Shown here in pieces: positions 1 through 7,272 of a stretch of 17,323 nt of DNA. Numbering within the stretch: the stretch's first letter is position 1; the number at the start of each line of letters is the position of its first letter. The DNA is taken from positions 1 through 17,323 of the forward strand of contig CAYQZD010000077.1 of assembly GCA_964421875.1 (NCBI GenBank). The letters run 5' to 3'. The notes below the pieces were generated by a model. It saw nothing but the letters and a program-made list of their open reading frames with translations. It was not told the DNA's origin and did not search any database. A program made the position numbers and the translations under genes. Source of the DNA: CAYQZD01 sp964421875. Its GTDB lineage: Bacteria > Electryoneota > Tariuqbacteria > Tariuqbacterales > Tariuqbacteraceae.

Positions 1-16
1 TCCTTTTTAGCAACAA

Positions 17-889
17 ATGGTGATAAAGAATTTGTTAAACAGGGAAAATTGCATTTGTCTGACCTGTTCGGTACTGGAAAGAGTGCTGAAGGCAATACGA
101 GATGGGGATGAGTCTGTGCGAATTTCACCGGATTTGAATCTGAGTGAGGTCGAAATCCCCTTGGAAAGCGCTTTCGCGGAAATCGGGGGAAAACGGTTTT
201 CGAGGGATGAACTCAAGGCGCTGGCGGAGAAAACCAGCGGGGTTATCTTGGTAAGGGAGGGCGAAACTCGGCGTTTGGAGTTTTACAAAGAACACTATTA
301 TAAACTTCGTCCCACCGAATTCGCTCCCACAGTGGAAATTGACGGAATTCAAATGCACCGCACCCGGGATTTCAACCCCTGGGAAGATGCCCGCCGCAAA
401 GCGAAATTAGCGGTGCGCCCCGGAGATACCGTGCTGGATACCTGCGGCGGATTGGGATACACCGCAATCTGGGCGGCGAGGCTGGGAGCTTCAAGCGTGG
501 TGTCGGTGGAGAAAGACCGGAATATCGTCGAACTCCGGGAATTGAATCCCCATTCTCGGGAATTTTTTCACGAGCCTGTTATTTCGATAGCGGGGGATAT
601 ATCCGAGATAATATTGGATTTTTCCCCGGGGGAGTTCGATTCGGTGATTCATGATCCTCCGAGGTTTTCACTCGCCGGTGAGCTTTATGGCGGGAATTTC
701 TACAGGGAATTGAGCCGGGCGCTGCGGAAGGGAGGGCGAATGTTTCATTACACAGGGGAGCCTTACAGCCGGGGGAGGGGCCGTCGTTTCGTTCAGGGTG
801 TGATGGAGAGGTTAAAGTCTGCTGGATTTGAGGTGGAACATCTTGCTGAGGAATTAGGAGTAACAGCTAGGAAGCGGGGATTGGAGTGA
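17..889 (+). CDS. SAM-dependent methyltransferase, COG2521-like (predicted archaeal-type methyltransferase)
   Basis: A Rossmann-fold class I methyltransferase of about 290 residues. The SAM-binding motif I is at residues 139-150 (VLDTCGGLGYTA), followed by an acidic strand-2 end (VEKD) and a motif IV-like HDPPRFS around residues 212-218. That DPPR, the following LAGELYGGNFYREL and the GGRMFHYTGEP stretch are what I remember of COG2521, a family best known from archaea. Substrate and target atom are unknown; the DPPR motif recalls N-methyltransferases or spermidine-synthase-like folds. The start is uncertain: an in-frame stop lies at 8-10, there is no clear ribosome site before the ATG at 17, and the first 20 or so residues (with CICLTC) do not look like the family. 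The GTG at 83 is an alternative but also lacks a well-spaced site. The next gene is 240 bases away and functionally unrelated, so this is probably the end of another transcription unit. Fold assignment is confident; the precise family is recalled, not searched. Confidence 0.85.
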   Translation: MVIKNLLNRENCICLTCSVLERVLKAIRDGDESVRISPDLNLSEVEIPLESAFAEIGGKRFSRDELKALAEKTSGVILVREGETRRLEFYKEHYYKLRPTEFAPTVEIDGIQMHRTRDFNPWEDARRKAKLAVRPGDTVLDTCGGLGYTAIWAARLGASSVVSVEKDRNIVELRELNPHSREFFHEPVISIAGDISEIILDFSPGEFDSVIHDPPRFSLAGELYGGNFYRELSRALRKGGRMFHYTGEPYSRGRGRRFVQGVMERLKSAGFEVEHLAEELGVTARKRGLE

Positions 890-959
890 ATAAAAATTTG
901 TCTGATGAAGGCGCTGTGATGGGATGCAATTATATTGAGAAATTTTTCATTAACGATTC

Positions 960-988
960 TTGCTTCTTTTATCAAAAATTTGTATTAT
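960..988 (+). promoter_or_regulatory. Candidate sigma70-like promoter upstream of the TonB-dependent receptor
   Basis: TTGCTT at 960-965 (half match to TTGACA) and TATTAT at 983-988 (five of six to TATAAT) are separated by 17 bases in the most AT-rich part of the 890-1129 spacer. Transcription would begin near 995 and leave a leader of about 135 bases. FCB bacteria often use a different promoter consensus (TTTG and TAnnTTTG), so this is only a candidate. The rest of the spacer holds no gene. Confidence 0.3.
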
Positions 989-1012
989 TTCAGATACTTA
1001 ATTTGAAAATAG

Positions 1013-1120
1013 CGGCAGCGTCGATATGCGAGCCGATAATTTTCACTCTTCGTTGCGGATAGTCGCGAAAAGAGACCATCCCTGATAGGATAATCTGAAA
1101 CCCGCAAATAGTCGGGAGGA
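1013..1120 (+). promoter_or_regulatory. Possibly structured 5' leader and ribosome binding site of the receptor gene
   Basis: The Shine-Dalgarno GGGAGGA (1114-1120) lies 9 bases before the ATG at 1130 and decides that start over the in-frame ATG at 1136. CCCG (1101-1104) can pair with CGGG (1113-1116), covering the start of the ribosome site. The overlapping CCGCAA (1102-1107) can instead pair with TTGCGG (1053-1058), which would free it. Smaller stems (1013-1016 with 1032-1035; 1078-1081 with 1088-1091) are also possible. All stems are short, so a regulatory switch is only a suggestion; the ribosome site itself is clear. Confidence 0.35.
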
Positions 1121-1129
1121 AAATCTGGT

Positions 1130-4100
1130 ATGCCTATGCGAAGCAAAACAATAATTATCATTGTTCTCGGATTAGCCGCCCTTTTTACGGGCCAACTGTT
1201 CGCTGCCGATACCGGCAGGATAACCGGCACGGTTTTAGACAAAAAAACGGGGGAACCGATTGCCGGGGCTAACGTGGTCATCGAAGGCACCACCCTGGGT
1301 GCCATGACCGATTTGGACGGGTTTTTTTCCATCATCAATATCAAGCCCGGCAAATATACGGTCAAAGTGACCTATGTTGGATACATCCCGGAGAATCGAC
1401 GGGATGTGGTGGTGAGCATCGATATCAACACCCAGCTCACCTTTAAACTGGAATCCACCGTCCTGGAGGCTGCGGAGCCAGTGGAAATTTTTTACGAGAA
1501 GCCGGCGGTTATCCCCGGAGTGACCTCCACCGAAAGGCGCATCACCAAGGAGGAGTTCGATGTCCTCCCGGTCAACGACCTTTCCGATATGCTGAGCGTA
1601 CAGGCCGGCATCAAGGTTGATAACGAGGGCAAGTATCACGTTCGGGGAGGGCGTGACGACGAGGTTCTGTTCATTGTCCAGGGATTGGAGGTGAACGACC
1701 AGCTCGGTTCCGGGCGCCGCACCTTCAATCTGCCCAAGGAGGCTATCAACGAGGTGCAGGTGATGACCGGAAGCTTCGACGCGGAGTATTCCGGCGCATT
1801 GTCCGGGGTTATCAACCAATCGTTGGAGTCGGGCTCCGCCGACCGTTATACCGGCCGTTTCACCTGGCAGACCGACCGTTTGTGGGATGAGTACTCCTTC
1901 GACACTGACCGCGTCGATGTCAACCTTGGCGGTCCCATTCCGCTGTTGAAAATAGGCAAACGGCCCATTACCTTTTCTGTCAGCGCCTGGGGAGAACTGA
2001 GCAATACCTATACGCCTTTCAACATCGACCGCGGCAATAGCGATGTTATCGGCCTCGGACTGGATGTCCCGGAGCGGCAGGACAATATTTACGGTTTTTC
2101 CACCAACACCGTTTTCCCCATCAGCGACACCAAGAAACTGACTATGATGATTGGCGGGGGCCGCTCCCAATGGGATTTCTATCCTAACGGCGACTGGCTC
2201 TCCGGGAATTACGGCTATCAGTATAAGTACAATGTTGAAAATCGTCCTTATGTGAAGAAGAACGAGCAGCTTTTCAACCTGATTTTTACCAATCAGGTCT
2301 CCAGCAACTCCTTCTATGACATTCAAATCGGGCGTTATCATACCAATACTAAAACCCTGCCCCGCAACGCTACTCCCGGCGATTTCACTATGGTGGAGGA
2401 TATCGAGGATGTTTACGGCGGATCTTATCTGTTTCCCGTGGACCGGTTTTCTTTTATCGACAATGATGGTAACACTTTCCCTGACGGATACATCGACGCC
2501 GATGGGAACGGGCGCTACGACGGCTGGGGTGAAGGTTATGAGGATTTGAACGCCAACGGCCAGTGGGACCGAGGGGAGGATTTTGTGGATTTGAACGGCA
2601 ACGGCGTTTACGATGGCGGTTATTTCGACCCCGGTTTGGGGCAGTGGGTTGGAGAGCCGATATTGGATGACCGGGACGGCGATTTGCAGTGGGACCCCGG
2701 CGAGCATTTTGTGGATTTGAACGGCAACGGTGTTTGGGACGGTCCCGAACCTCAACTGCCGGAACAGGATTGGAACGGCAACGGCCGCTGGGATGGGGAA
2801 CGCTTTGTCGACGCCAATGAAAACGGAATATACGATGGCGCCGGGGAGGGATACGATGACGTCAATACCAATGGCCAATGCGACATTAAGATGCTCTACG
2901 ACAATGCCAACGAGGATGTCGGGGAACCTTATTATGATGGCGATTTGTGGTATGACACCGGCGAGCCTTTCGTGGACGAGCTTCGCTTCGAAGACGGAGA
3001 ATGGAAGTACAACGGTCAGTGGGACATTGGCGAGCAATACTGGGATTTACCTTCATCCTATACCCCGCTCTTTGGAAACCTGGGCGTTCCCACACTAAAC
3101 GGACAATATGACGGGCCCAACAATGTATTTGACGAATACGAGCTTTTCACCCAACCGTCGGGATTGAGATACGGTATGGACCCGCGCTATCCCGTGGAGT
3201 ACAGATATAACCTCGACGCCCACGGCTCCGATTGGATGTTCCTCACCGCCGATACTGCTGGCACTCCGGGATATCTGATTGCGGCTAACACCCCGGGCCG
3301 AACCACCTGGAGCGACCGCAATGGCGACGGCGTATTTCAGCCTCCCAATTTTCAATGGGACCCCAGCGAAGCCTATGAAGATTACAACGGCAACGGGGAA
3401 TGGAACGGAATCGACTACTTTCTAAATCCCGGCACCTGGGATGAGATTGCGGCTTATCAGGACCGTAGTTCCACAGAATACACTCTCAAATTCAATTACC
3501 AGAACCAGGTTTCGGCGAATCATACCATCTCCGCCGGCGGTGAGTTGCAGTATTCCGAGTTTGAAATGCAGTCGATACAGAATCCGGATGAACCCTACGA
3601 GAGCGAAATACCGCTGCCGCCGGGGTCGCCCTGGCCTGAGCGGGGCTCCACCCGGGATTTCTACAATTACAAGCCCTGGGAAGGCGGCCTGTTTTTCCGT
3701 GATGTGATGGAGTGGGAGGGATTGATTATCAAAGCCTCGGTGCGTTTCGATTTTTATATGCACGATAAAGGTTACATTGACAAAACCACGCAACTCACCT
3801 CGGATTACCCTTACTTCTCTTACACTAACCGCCGCAGCCGCTATAAAATCGCGCCCAGGCTGGGGATTTCCCATCCCATTACCCGTAAATCCAAGCTTTT
3901 CTTCAACTACAGTCATAAGTATCAGCGTCCCCGTTTCGACTACTACTTCTCCGCCGCCACCTCGAACCTTTTGACCGGCAGCGTGGTGGGCAATCCCGAT
4001 TTGGAATACGAGAAGACGGTGGAATATGAGCTTGGTATCGAAACCGAAGTGGGGAAATACTGGATTTTCAAGGTCGCCGGCTACTATAAAGATATTTATA

Positions 4101-4813
4101 ACACGATTGGCACGGTTCCGGTAGTGTATGGTCCTTTGAATTTCAATGTGAGGAGCAACACCGACTACGGCCGGGGCAAGGGCGTGGAGTTTTCCATCGA
4201 GAAGAGGTTTTCCCAGAATTATCTGGTGAACTTGAAGTACGACTTCTCCTTCGCCAAGGGAAAGGCGTCTTCCGACGTGGCTGCGGTGCAGCAGCGTTTG
4301 GAAAATGTGCCGGTCAATTATGATGAATATCCCCTGGGCTGGGATGAGCGGCACCGGATAAATTTCTACGCTTCGGTGCGGTATCAAAAGGGCGAGCATC
4401 CCCGGATATTCGGATTGAGGCTTCCCGACGACTGGCTGGCGACAGTTTTGTGGGAGTACGGCAGCGGCACACCCTACACCCCCTCGCAGTACACCACCGG
4501 TCAATCGCCGAATCTGATTTTGTCCAATTCCGCCCGGATGCCCTGGTCGGAGAAAACCAGCCTGAAGTTTGAGAAGTATTTCCGTTTCGGCACCGGTTCT
4601 CGAACCCAGTTCATCGCGGGATTAGACATCGACAACCTTTTCGACAAGAAGAATGTCAATACCCTCTACAGCGAGACTGGCAGTCCTTATACCGCGGTGC
4701 ATCCCGCAAATCCGACCTATGACCCCTACAATCTGCGGGCGAATTACGACGCCAATCCTCGAAACTTCGACCCCGGCCGCAACATAATGTTCCGTTTCGG
4801 GGTGCAGTTCTAA
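1130..4813 (+). CDS. TonB-dependent outer-membrane receptor with carboxypeptidase-regulatory domain and inserted calcium-loop repeats
   Basis: An outer-membrane active transporter of 1227 residues, energised through TonB. A signal peptide (residues 1-25, ending LFA|AD) precedes a carboxypeptidase-regulatory-like beta-sandwich (about 29-108; GTVLDKKTGEPIAGANV, then TDLDGFFSI and GKYTVKVTYVGY), as in SusC-type receptors. The plug domain follows (about 135-235), with LSVQAGIKV, YHVRGGRDDEVLFIVQGLEV and DAEYSGALSGVIN. The remainder is a beta-barrel rich in alternating aromatic strands and ends in phenylalanine (FRFGVQF), the usual barrel-assembly signal. Between two barrel strands, roughly residues 440-770, is a large insertion with ten DxNxNGxxD-like loops. 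The length is well above the common 700-1050 residues, mainly because of this insertion. No SusD homologue is adjacent; a beta-helix lipoprotein follows 172 bases downstream. The substrate cannot be inferred. The family call is firm; the loop location of the insertion is inferred. Confidence 0.95.
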   Translation: MPMRSKTIIIIVLGLAALFTGQLFAADTGRITGTVLDKKTGEPIAGANVVIEGTTLGAMTDLDGFFSIINIKPGKYTVKVTYVGYIPENRRDVVVSIDINTQLTFKLESTVLEAAEPVEIFYEKPAVIPGVTSTERRITKEEFDVLPVNDLSDMLSVQAGIKVDNEGKYHVRGGRDDEVLFIVQGLEVNDQLGSGRRTFNLPKEAINEVQVMTGSFDAEYSGALSGVINQSLESGSADRYTGRFTWQTDRLWDEYSFDTDRVDVNLGGPIPLLKIGKRPITFSVSAWGELSNTYTPFNIDRGNSDVIGLGLDVPERQDNIYGFSTNTVFPISDTKKLTMMIGGGRSQWDFYPNGDWLSGNYGYQYKYNVENRPYVKKNEQLFNLIFTNQVSSNSFYDIQIGRYHTNTKTLPRNATPGDFTMVEDIEDVYGGSYLFPVDRFSFIDNDGNTFPDGYIDADGNGRYDGWGEGYEDLNANGQWDRGEDFVDLNGNGVYDGGYFDPGLGQWVGEPILDDRDGDLQWDPGEHFVDLNGNGVWDGPEPQLPEQDWNGNGRWDGERFVDANENGIYDGAGEGYDDVNTNGQCDIKMLYDNANEDVGEPYYDGDLWYDTGEPFVDELRFEDGEWKYNGQWDIGEQYWDLPSSYTPLFGNLGVPTLNGQYDGPNNVFDEYELFTQPSGLRYGMDPRYPVEYRYNLDAHGSDWMFLTADTAGTPGYLIAANTPGRTTWSDRNGDGVFQPPNFQWDPSEAYEDYNGNGEWNGIDYFLNPGTWDEIAAYQDRSSTEYTLKFNYQNQVSANHTISAGGELQYSEFEMQSIQNPDEPYESEIPLPPGSPWPERGSTRDFYNYKPWEGGLFFRDVMEWEGLIIKASVRFDFYMHDKGYIDKTTQLTSDYPYFSYTNRRSRYKIAPRLGISHPITRKSKLFFNYSHKYQRPRFDYYFSAATSNLLTGSVVGNPDLEYEKTVEYELGIETEVGKYWIFKVAGYYKDIYNTIGTVPVVYGPLNFNVRSNTDYGRGKGVEFSIEKRFSQNYLVNLKYDFSFAKGKASSDVAAVQQRLENVPVNYDEYPLGWDERHRINFYASVRYQKGEHPRIFGLRLPDDWLATVLWEYGSGTPYTPSQYTTGQSPNLILSNSARMPWSEKTSLKFEKYFRFGTGSRTQFIAGLDIDNLFDKKNVNTLYSETGSPYTAVHPANPTYDPYNLRANYDANPRNFDPGRNIMFRFGVQF
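2459..3409 (+). repeat. Calcium-loop-like repeat region inside the TonB-dependent receptor
   Basis: This stretch codes for repeated motifs of the form D-x-N/D-x-N/D-G-x-x-D. They begin at receptor residues 456, 472, 487, 514, 529, 547, 561 and 577, with two later ones at 729 and 751. Linkers between them repeat GEGYEDL, GEDFVDL, WDPGEHFVDL and GERFVDA. Such loops resemble the calcium-binding loops of EF-hand, dockerin and thrombospondin type 3 repeats. One 24-base stretch occurs exactly twice, at 2581-2604 and 2707-2730, 126 bases (42 codons) apart, which suggests growth by in-frame duplication. Calcium binding is inferred from the motif only. Confidence 0.75.
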
Positions 4814-4831
4814 TAGATAGAGGCGATTCAT

Positions 4832-4856
4832 AGATGGTCATCTTTTCTGACCATTT
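4832..4856 (+). terminator. Hairpin after the receptor gene, possible weak terminator or attenuator
   Basis: ATGGTCA (4834-4840) and TGACCAT (4848-4854) form a perfect 7-base stem with a 7-base loop (tcttttc), extendable by a G-T and an A-T pair. It starts 18 bases after the stop codon of the receptor gene. Only three T follow the core stem, so it is a poor intrinsic terminator and may equally protect the 3' end or partially attenuate transcription into the lipoprotein gene. Confidence 0.4.
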
Positions 4857-4986
4857 AAATAACCATCGCCTGCGATTCTTCGATGCGGCTGCTAAGGCGC
4901 CGGTCGATAGAACGTGATTCTCCTTTGAATTAGGGGAAGGACGCGATTCGCAGGCTTCGGTAACCAATATATTCAGGATTGAGAGA

Positions 4987-7008
4987 ATGAGACACCTACC
5001 TCTTATCGGTTTGATTTTGATATTCCTGATAGTCTTCAGCGGCTGTGACTCCGATGAATCCAACGGGGGTAGCGCCGGTTATACGCAAATTTCCGGCAAT
5101 TTGTCCGGCAGACTCAGCCTTTCCGGCAGCCCGTATTCGGTCGTTGCCGATGTGGTGGTTCCTCAAGACGTAACCTTGACAATCGAGCCCGGCGTGGAAA
5201 TCCGTTTCGACGGTTTTCACACCTTGACGGTCGATGGAGTTTTGTATGCGGTGGGAACTATGGCCAATTTAATCTCCTTCAATTCCACGCCTGCCAACAA
5301 TACCAGCCGGCGGGGGGATTGGGAAGGCATAATTTTTACCAATCCCACCCAGTCAAGCATCCTGGAGTATTGCAGGATCGAGGACGGCGCCCTTTACGTC
5401 GACGGCGATGAGTATATCAAGGGCGCGGTAACCTGCAAGAATTCCTCACCGGTGATAAGAAAATGCCTGCTCATAAACAACGGTTACAGCGCGGTTTACG
5501 CTGACAGTTTTTCCACGCCTCTGGTGGATGCCTGCACTATCACCGGCAACGCCTTCAGCGGCGTGGTCTGCGATACGGCTTCCAGCCCTCTGATTCGGAA
5601 TTCGGTGATTGTGAGCAACGATGATTACGGCGTTTTCGCGCTTCTGGATATGCATTCCGCTCCCCGCATCGAGTTTTGCGACATCTGGGACAACTTCACC
5701 ACCGATGTTTTCGGTATAGACTACGATACCACCATTTTCCCCGGCAATTTTTCACTGGACCCGAAATTCGCGGACGCAAACGCCGGGAATTATCAGCTAT
5801 TATCCCACTCGCCCTGCATCGACGCCGGCGACCCGGTCGGGCCGATGGACCCCGACCAGACATTTTTGGATTTGGGAGTATTTTTTTACGACCAGGCGGA
5901 CCCTTCGGAAATCAGGAGCGCACTTAACCTCAAGTATGACCGTATCACCCCGGAACACAGCCCCTATTTAGTCACCTCTGATATCTGGATCGAGGCGGGA
6001 GACACTTTGATTATTGAGCCCGGGGTGGTGTTTCAGTTCAACGCATCGACCGACCTCCGCTTCAACTTCGATGTGCTCGGAGTTTTAATTGCCGAAGGCA
6101 CCAGCGCCAATCCCATCGTGTTCACCTCAAACCGTGAACAGGGTTTGCGGGGGGATTGGGAGAATTTCCATTTCTACGATACGGCTCTGGGCTCGAAACT
6201 CACTCACTGCGAAGTCAGTTTTTCTACTCAGATCACAGTCGAAACCAATATTGAATTTGACCATTGTTATTTCTATAGAAATGAACTGAATCTTTGTCTG
6301 GATAACGCAGATAACACAACCACCTTTGACTACTGCGTGTTCGACGGTCATGGTGAGAACGGCTTAGTCTGCGGAAACCGCTCCCATCCGGTGATTACGC
6401 ATTGCGTGTTCAACCGGAACAACGGTTACGGACTGCTGTGTGACTTTTATTCCCATCCCGTGGTGGAGAACAATCTTTTCCTCAATAATGGAATCAACGG
6501 GCTGAAATGTTCGAATTATTCCGCTCCCGACTTCATCAATAACACACTGGCGGGCAACGGGTATTACGGTATCTACTGCACCAGCAGTTCCCATCCGCGG
6601 CTGGTGAACAATATATCCGCTTATAATGATTACGCGGGGATAAAACTTCTGGGTTCATCTTATCCCGACACCTTGATACATAACTGCGCCTACAGCAATC
6701 CGGACCAGAATTTCCCCCTCTCGCTGTTCTATTTAGACCCTGCGACAGGAGATACATTATATGTTGGGGCGATGGATTCACTTAATTATAATGGCGACCC
6801 CTGCGACGCGTTCAACAATATTTCGTTGAACCCGGTATTTCCCGGCGGGGGTGTGTACACATTAGGCGCCGGTTCCCACTGTATCGACGCCGGCGTCAAC
6901 CTTGATGACAACAGCGTCACCGACATCGGAGCCTTCGGCGGGCCCGGTGGGAACTGGAATCCTCCCGCTTTGAAGGAGGAATCTCCGCAGGTCGCCAGCG
7001 GCCGGTAG
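4987..7008 (+). CDS. Two-module right-handed parallel beta-helix lipoprotein
   Basis: A 673-residue exported lipoprotein. The signal sequence ends in a lipobox-like FSGC with Cys20 as lipidation site, followed by an acidic stretch (DSDES). The body holds two copies of one module. Each begins with a strand cap (IEPGVEIRF near residue 66; IEPGVVFQF near 343) and a conserved GDWE. Beta-helix rungs follow, and each module closes with a CIDAG motif (Cys277 and Cys632) and a D(L/I)G(V/A)F ending. Rungs in the second module have an exact 23-residue period, with aligned cysteines at 462, 485, 508 and 531 and an Asn-Asn ladder (ENN, INN, VNN). Parallel beta-helices of this kind are often carbohydrate-active or adhesive, but no catalytic motif is recognisable, so no function is assigned. 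There is no T9SS sorting domain. It follows the TonB receptor, the place SusD-like lipoproteins often hold. The ribosome site is weak (AGGA about 10 bases upstream); the start is supported by the signal sequence. Confidence 0.88.
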   Translation: MRHLPLIGLILIFLIVFSGCDSDESNGGSAGYTQISGNLSGRLSLSGSPYSVVADVVVPQDVTLTIEPGVEIRFDGFHTLTVDGVLYAVGTMANLISFNSTPANNTSRRGDWEGIIFTNPTQSSILEYCRIEDGALYVDGDEYIKGAVTCKNSSPVIRKCLLINNGYSAVYADSFSTPLVDACTITGNAFSGVVCDTASSPLIRNSVIVSNDDYGVFALLDMHSAPRIEFCDIWDNFTTDVFGIDYDTTIFPGNFSLDPKFADANAGNYQLLSHSPCIDAGDPVGPMDPDQTFLDLGVFFYDQADPSEIRSALNLKYDRITPEHSPYLVTSDIWIEAGDTLIIEPGVVFQFNASTDLRFNFDVLGVLIAEGTSANPIVFTSNREQGLRGDWENFHFYDTALGSKLTHCEVSFSTQITVETNIEFDHCYFYRNELNLCLDNADNTTTFDYCVFDGHGENGLVCGNRSHPVITHCVFNRNNGYGLLCDFYSHPVVENNLFLNNGINGLKCSNYSAPDFINNTLAGNGYYGIYCTSSSHPRLVNNISAYNDYAGIKLLGSSYPDTLIHNCAYSNPDQNFPLSLFYLDPATGDTLYVGAMDSLNYNGDPCDAFNNISLNPVFPGGGVYTLGAGSHCIDAGVNLDDNSVTDIGAFGGPGGNWNPPALKEESPQVASGR

Positions 7009-7048
7009 TTTCGGCGTAGTCTATAGGTGGAATAAGGGCGCATCAGTC

Positions 7049-7077
7049 ATCAGTCGATGTTCGAAGATTGATTTTTT
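7049..7077 (+). terminator. Weak terminator-like hairpin with T-tract after the beta-helix lipoprotein
   Basis: ATCAGTC (7049-7055) pairs with GATTGAT (7066-7072) through seven pairs including one G-T, with a 10-base loop. The last T of the stem begins a run of six T (7072-7077). The stem is AT-rich and weak, so termination would be partial. It lies 40 bases after the stop codon and would separate the receptor and beta-helix genes from the downstream paralogue block if active. Confidence 0.35.
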
Positions 7078-7107
7078 GTAACAATTTACTGAATTTGAAG
7101 AGTGTGC

Positions 7108-7175
7108 GTCATTCTGGCCGCGAAACGAGCCAGAATCCTTCTTTTCCGGAGAGATTCCGGCTGCGCCGGAATGAC
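7108..7175. repeat. Composite double-hairpin palindromic element, copy 1 (REP/MITE-like)
   Basis: The element is bounded by the inverted pair GTCATTC (7108-7114) and GAATGAC (7169-7175). Inside are two hairpins: ATTCTGGC (7111-7118) with GCCAGAAT (7129-7136), and ATTCCGGC (7154-7161) with GCCGGAAT (7165-7172), the second with a tgc loop. The same architecture recurs at 17176-17253 with different arm bases. No coding capacity is seen. The remainder of the 264-base spacer up to 7272 shows no recognisable gene or promoter. Confidence 0.7.
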
Positions 7176-7272
7176 CATCTAGCCTATGACTTCATAAAGC
7201 TATAGTGTTGCGATTTTTCTATTCCGAAAGCAATGGGTAATCCGAATCACGAGCCATCCAACTAAGACGGTT

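Noticed and set aside
892..983. Direct repeat AAAAATTTGT at 892-901 and 974-983, possible target-site duplication
   Set aside because: It lies in very AT-rich sequence, and the 72-base segment between shows no transposon ends or gene.
1070..1107. A faint resemblance to the 3' half of a TPP riboswitch (CCTGATAGGATAAT) before the receptor
   Set aside because: The CTGAGA element, the conserved ACC before the motif and closing stem P1 are missing, so the match is likely chance.
1235..3037. A 600-codon open frame on the minus strand inside the receptor gene
   Set aside because: It is antisense to an unmistakable receptor coding region. Its protein is valine/isoleucine-rich low-complexity matter without domain motifs, as expected from reading repeated Asp/Asn/Gly codons in reverse; no signal peptide or ribosome site.
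3422..4504. A 360-codon minus-strand open frame opposite the receptor barrel
   Set aside because: The plus strand carries clear barrel strands ending in the terminal Phe motif, and the reverse product shows no recognisable domain.
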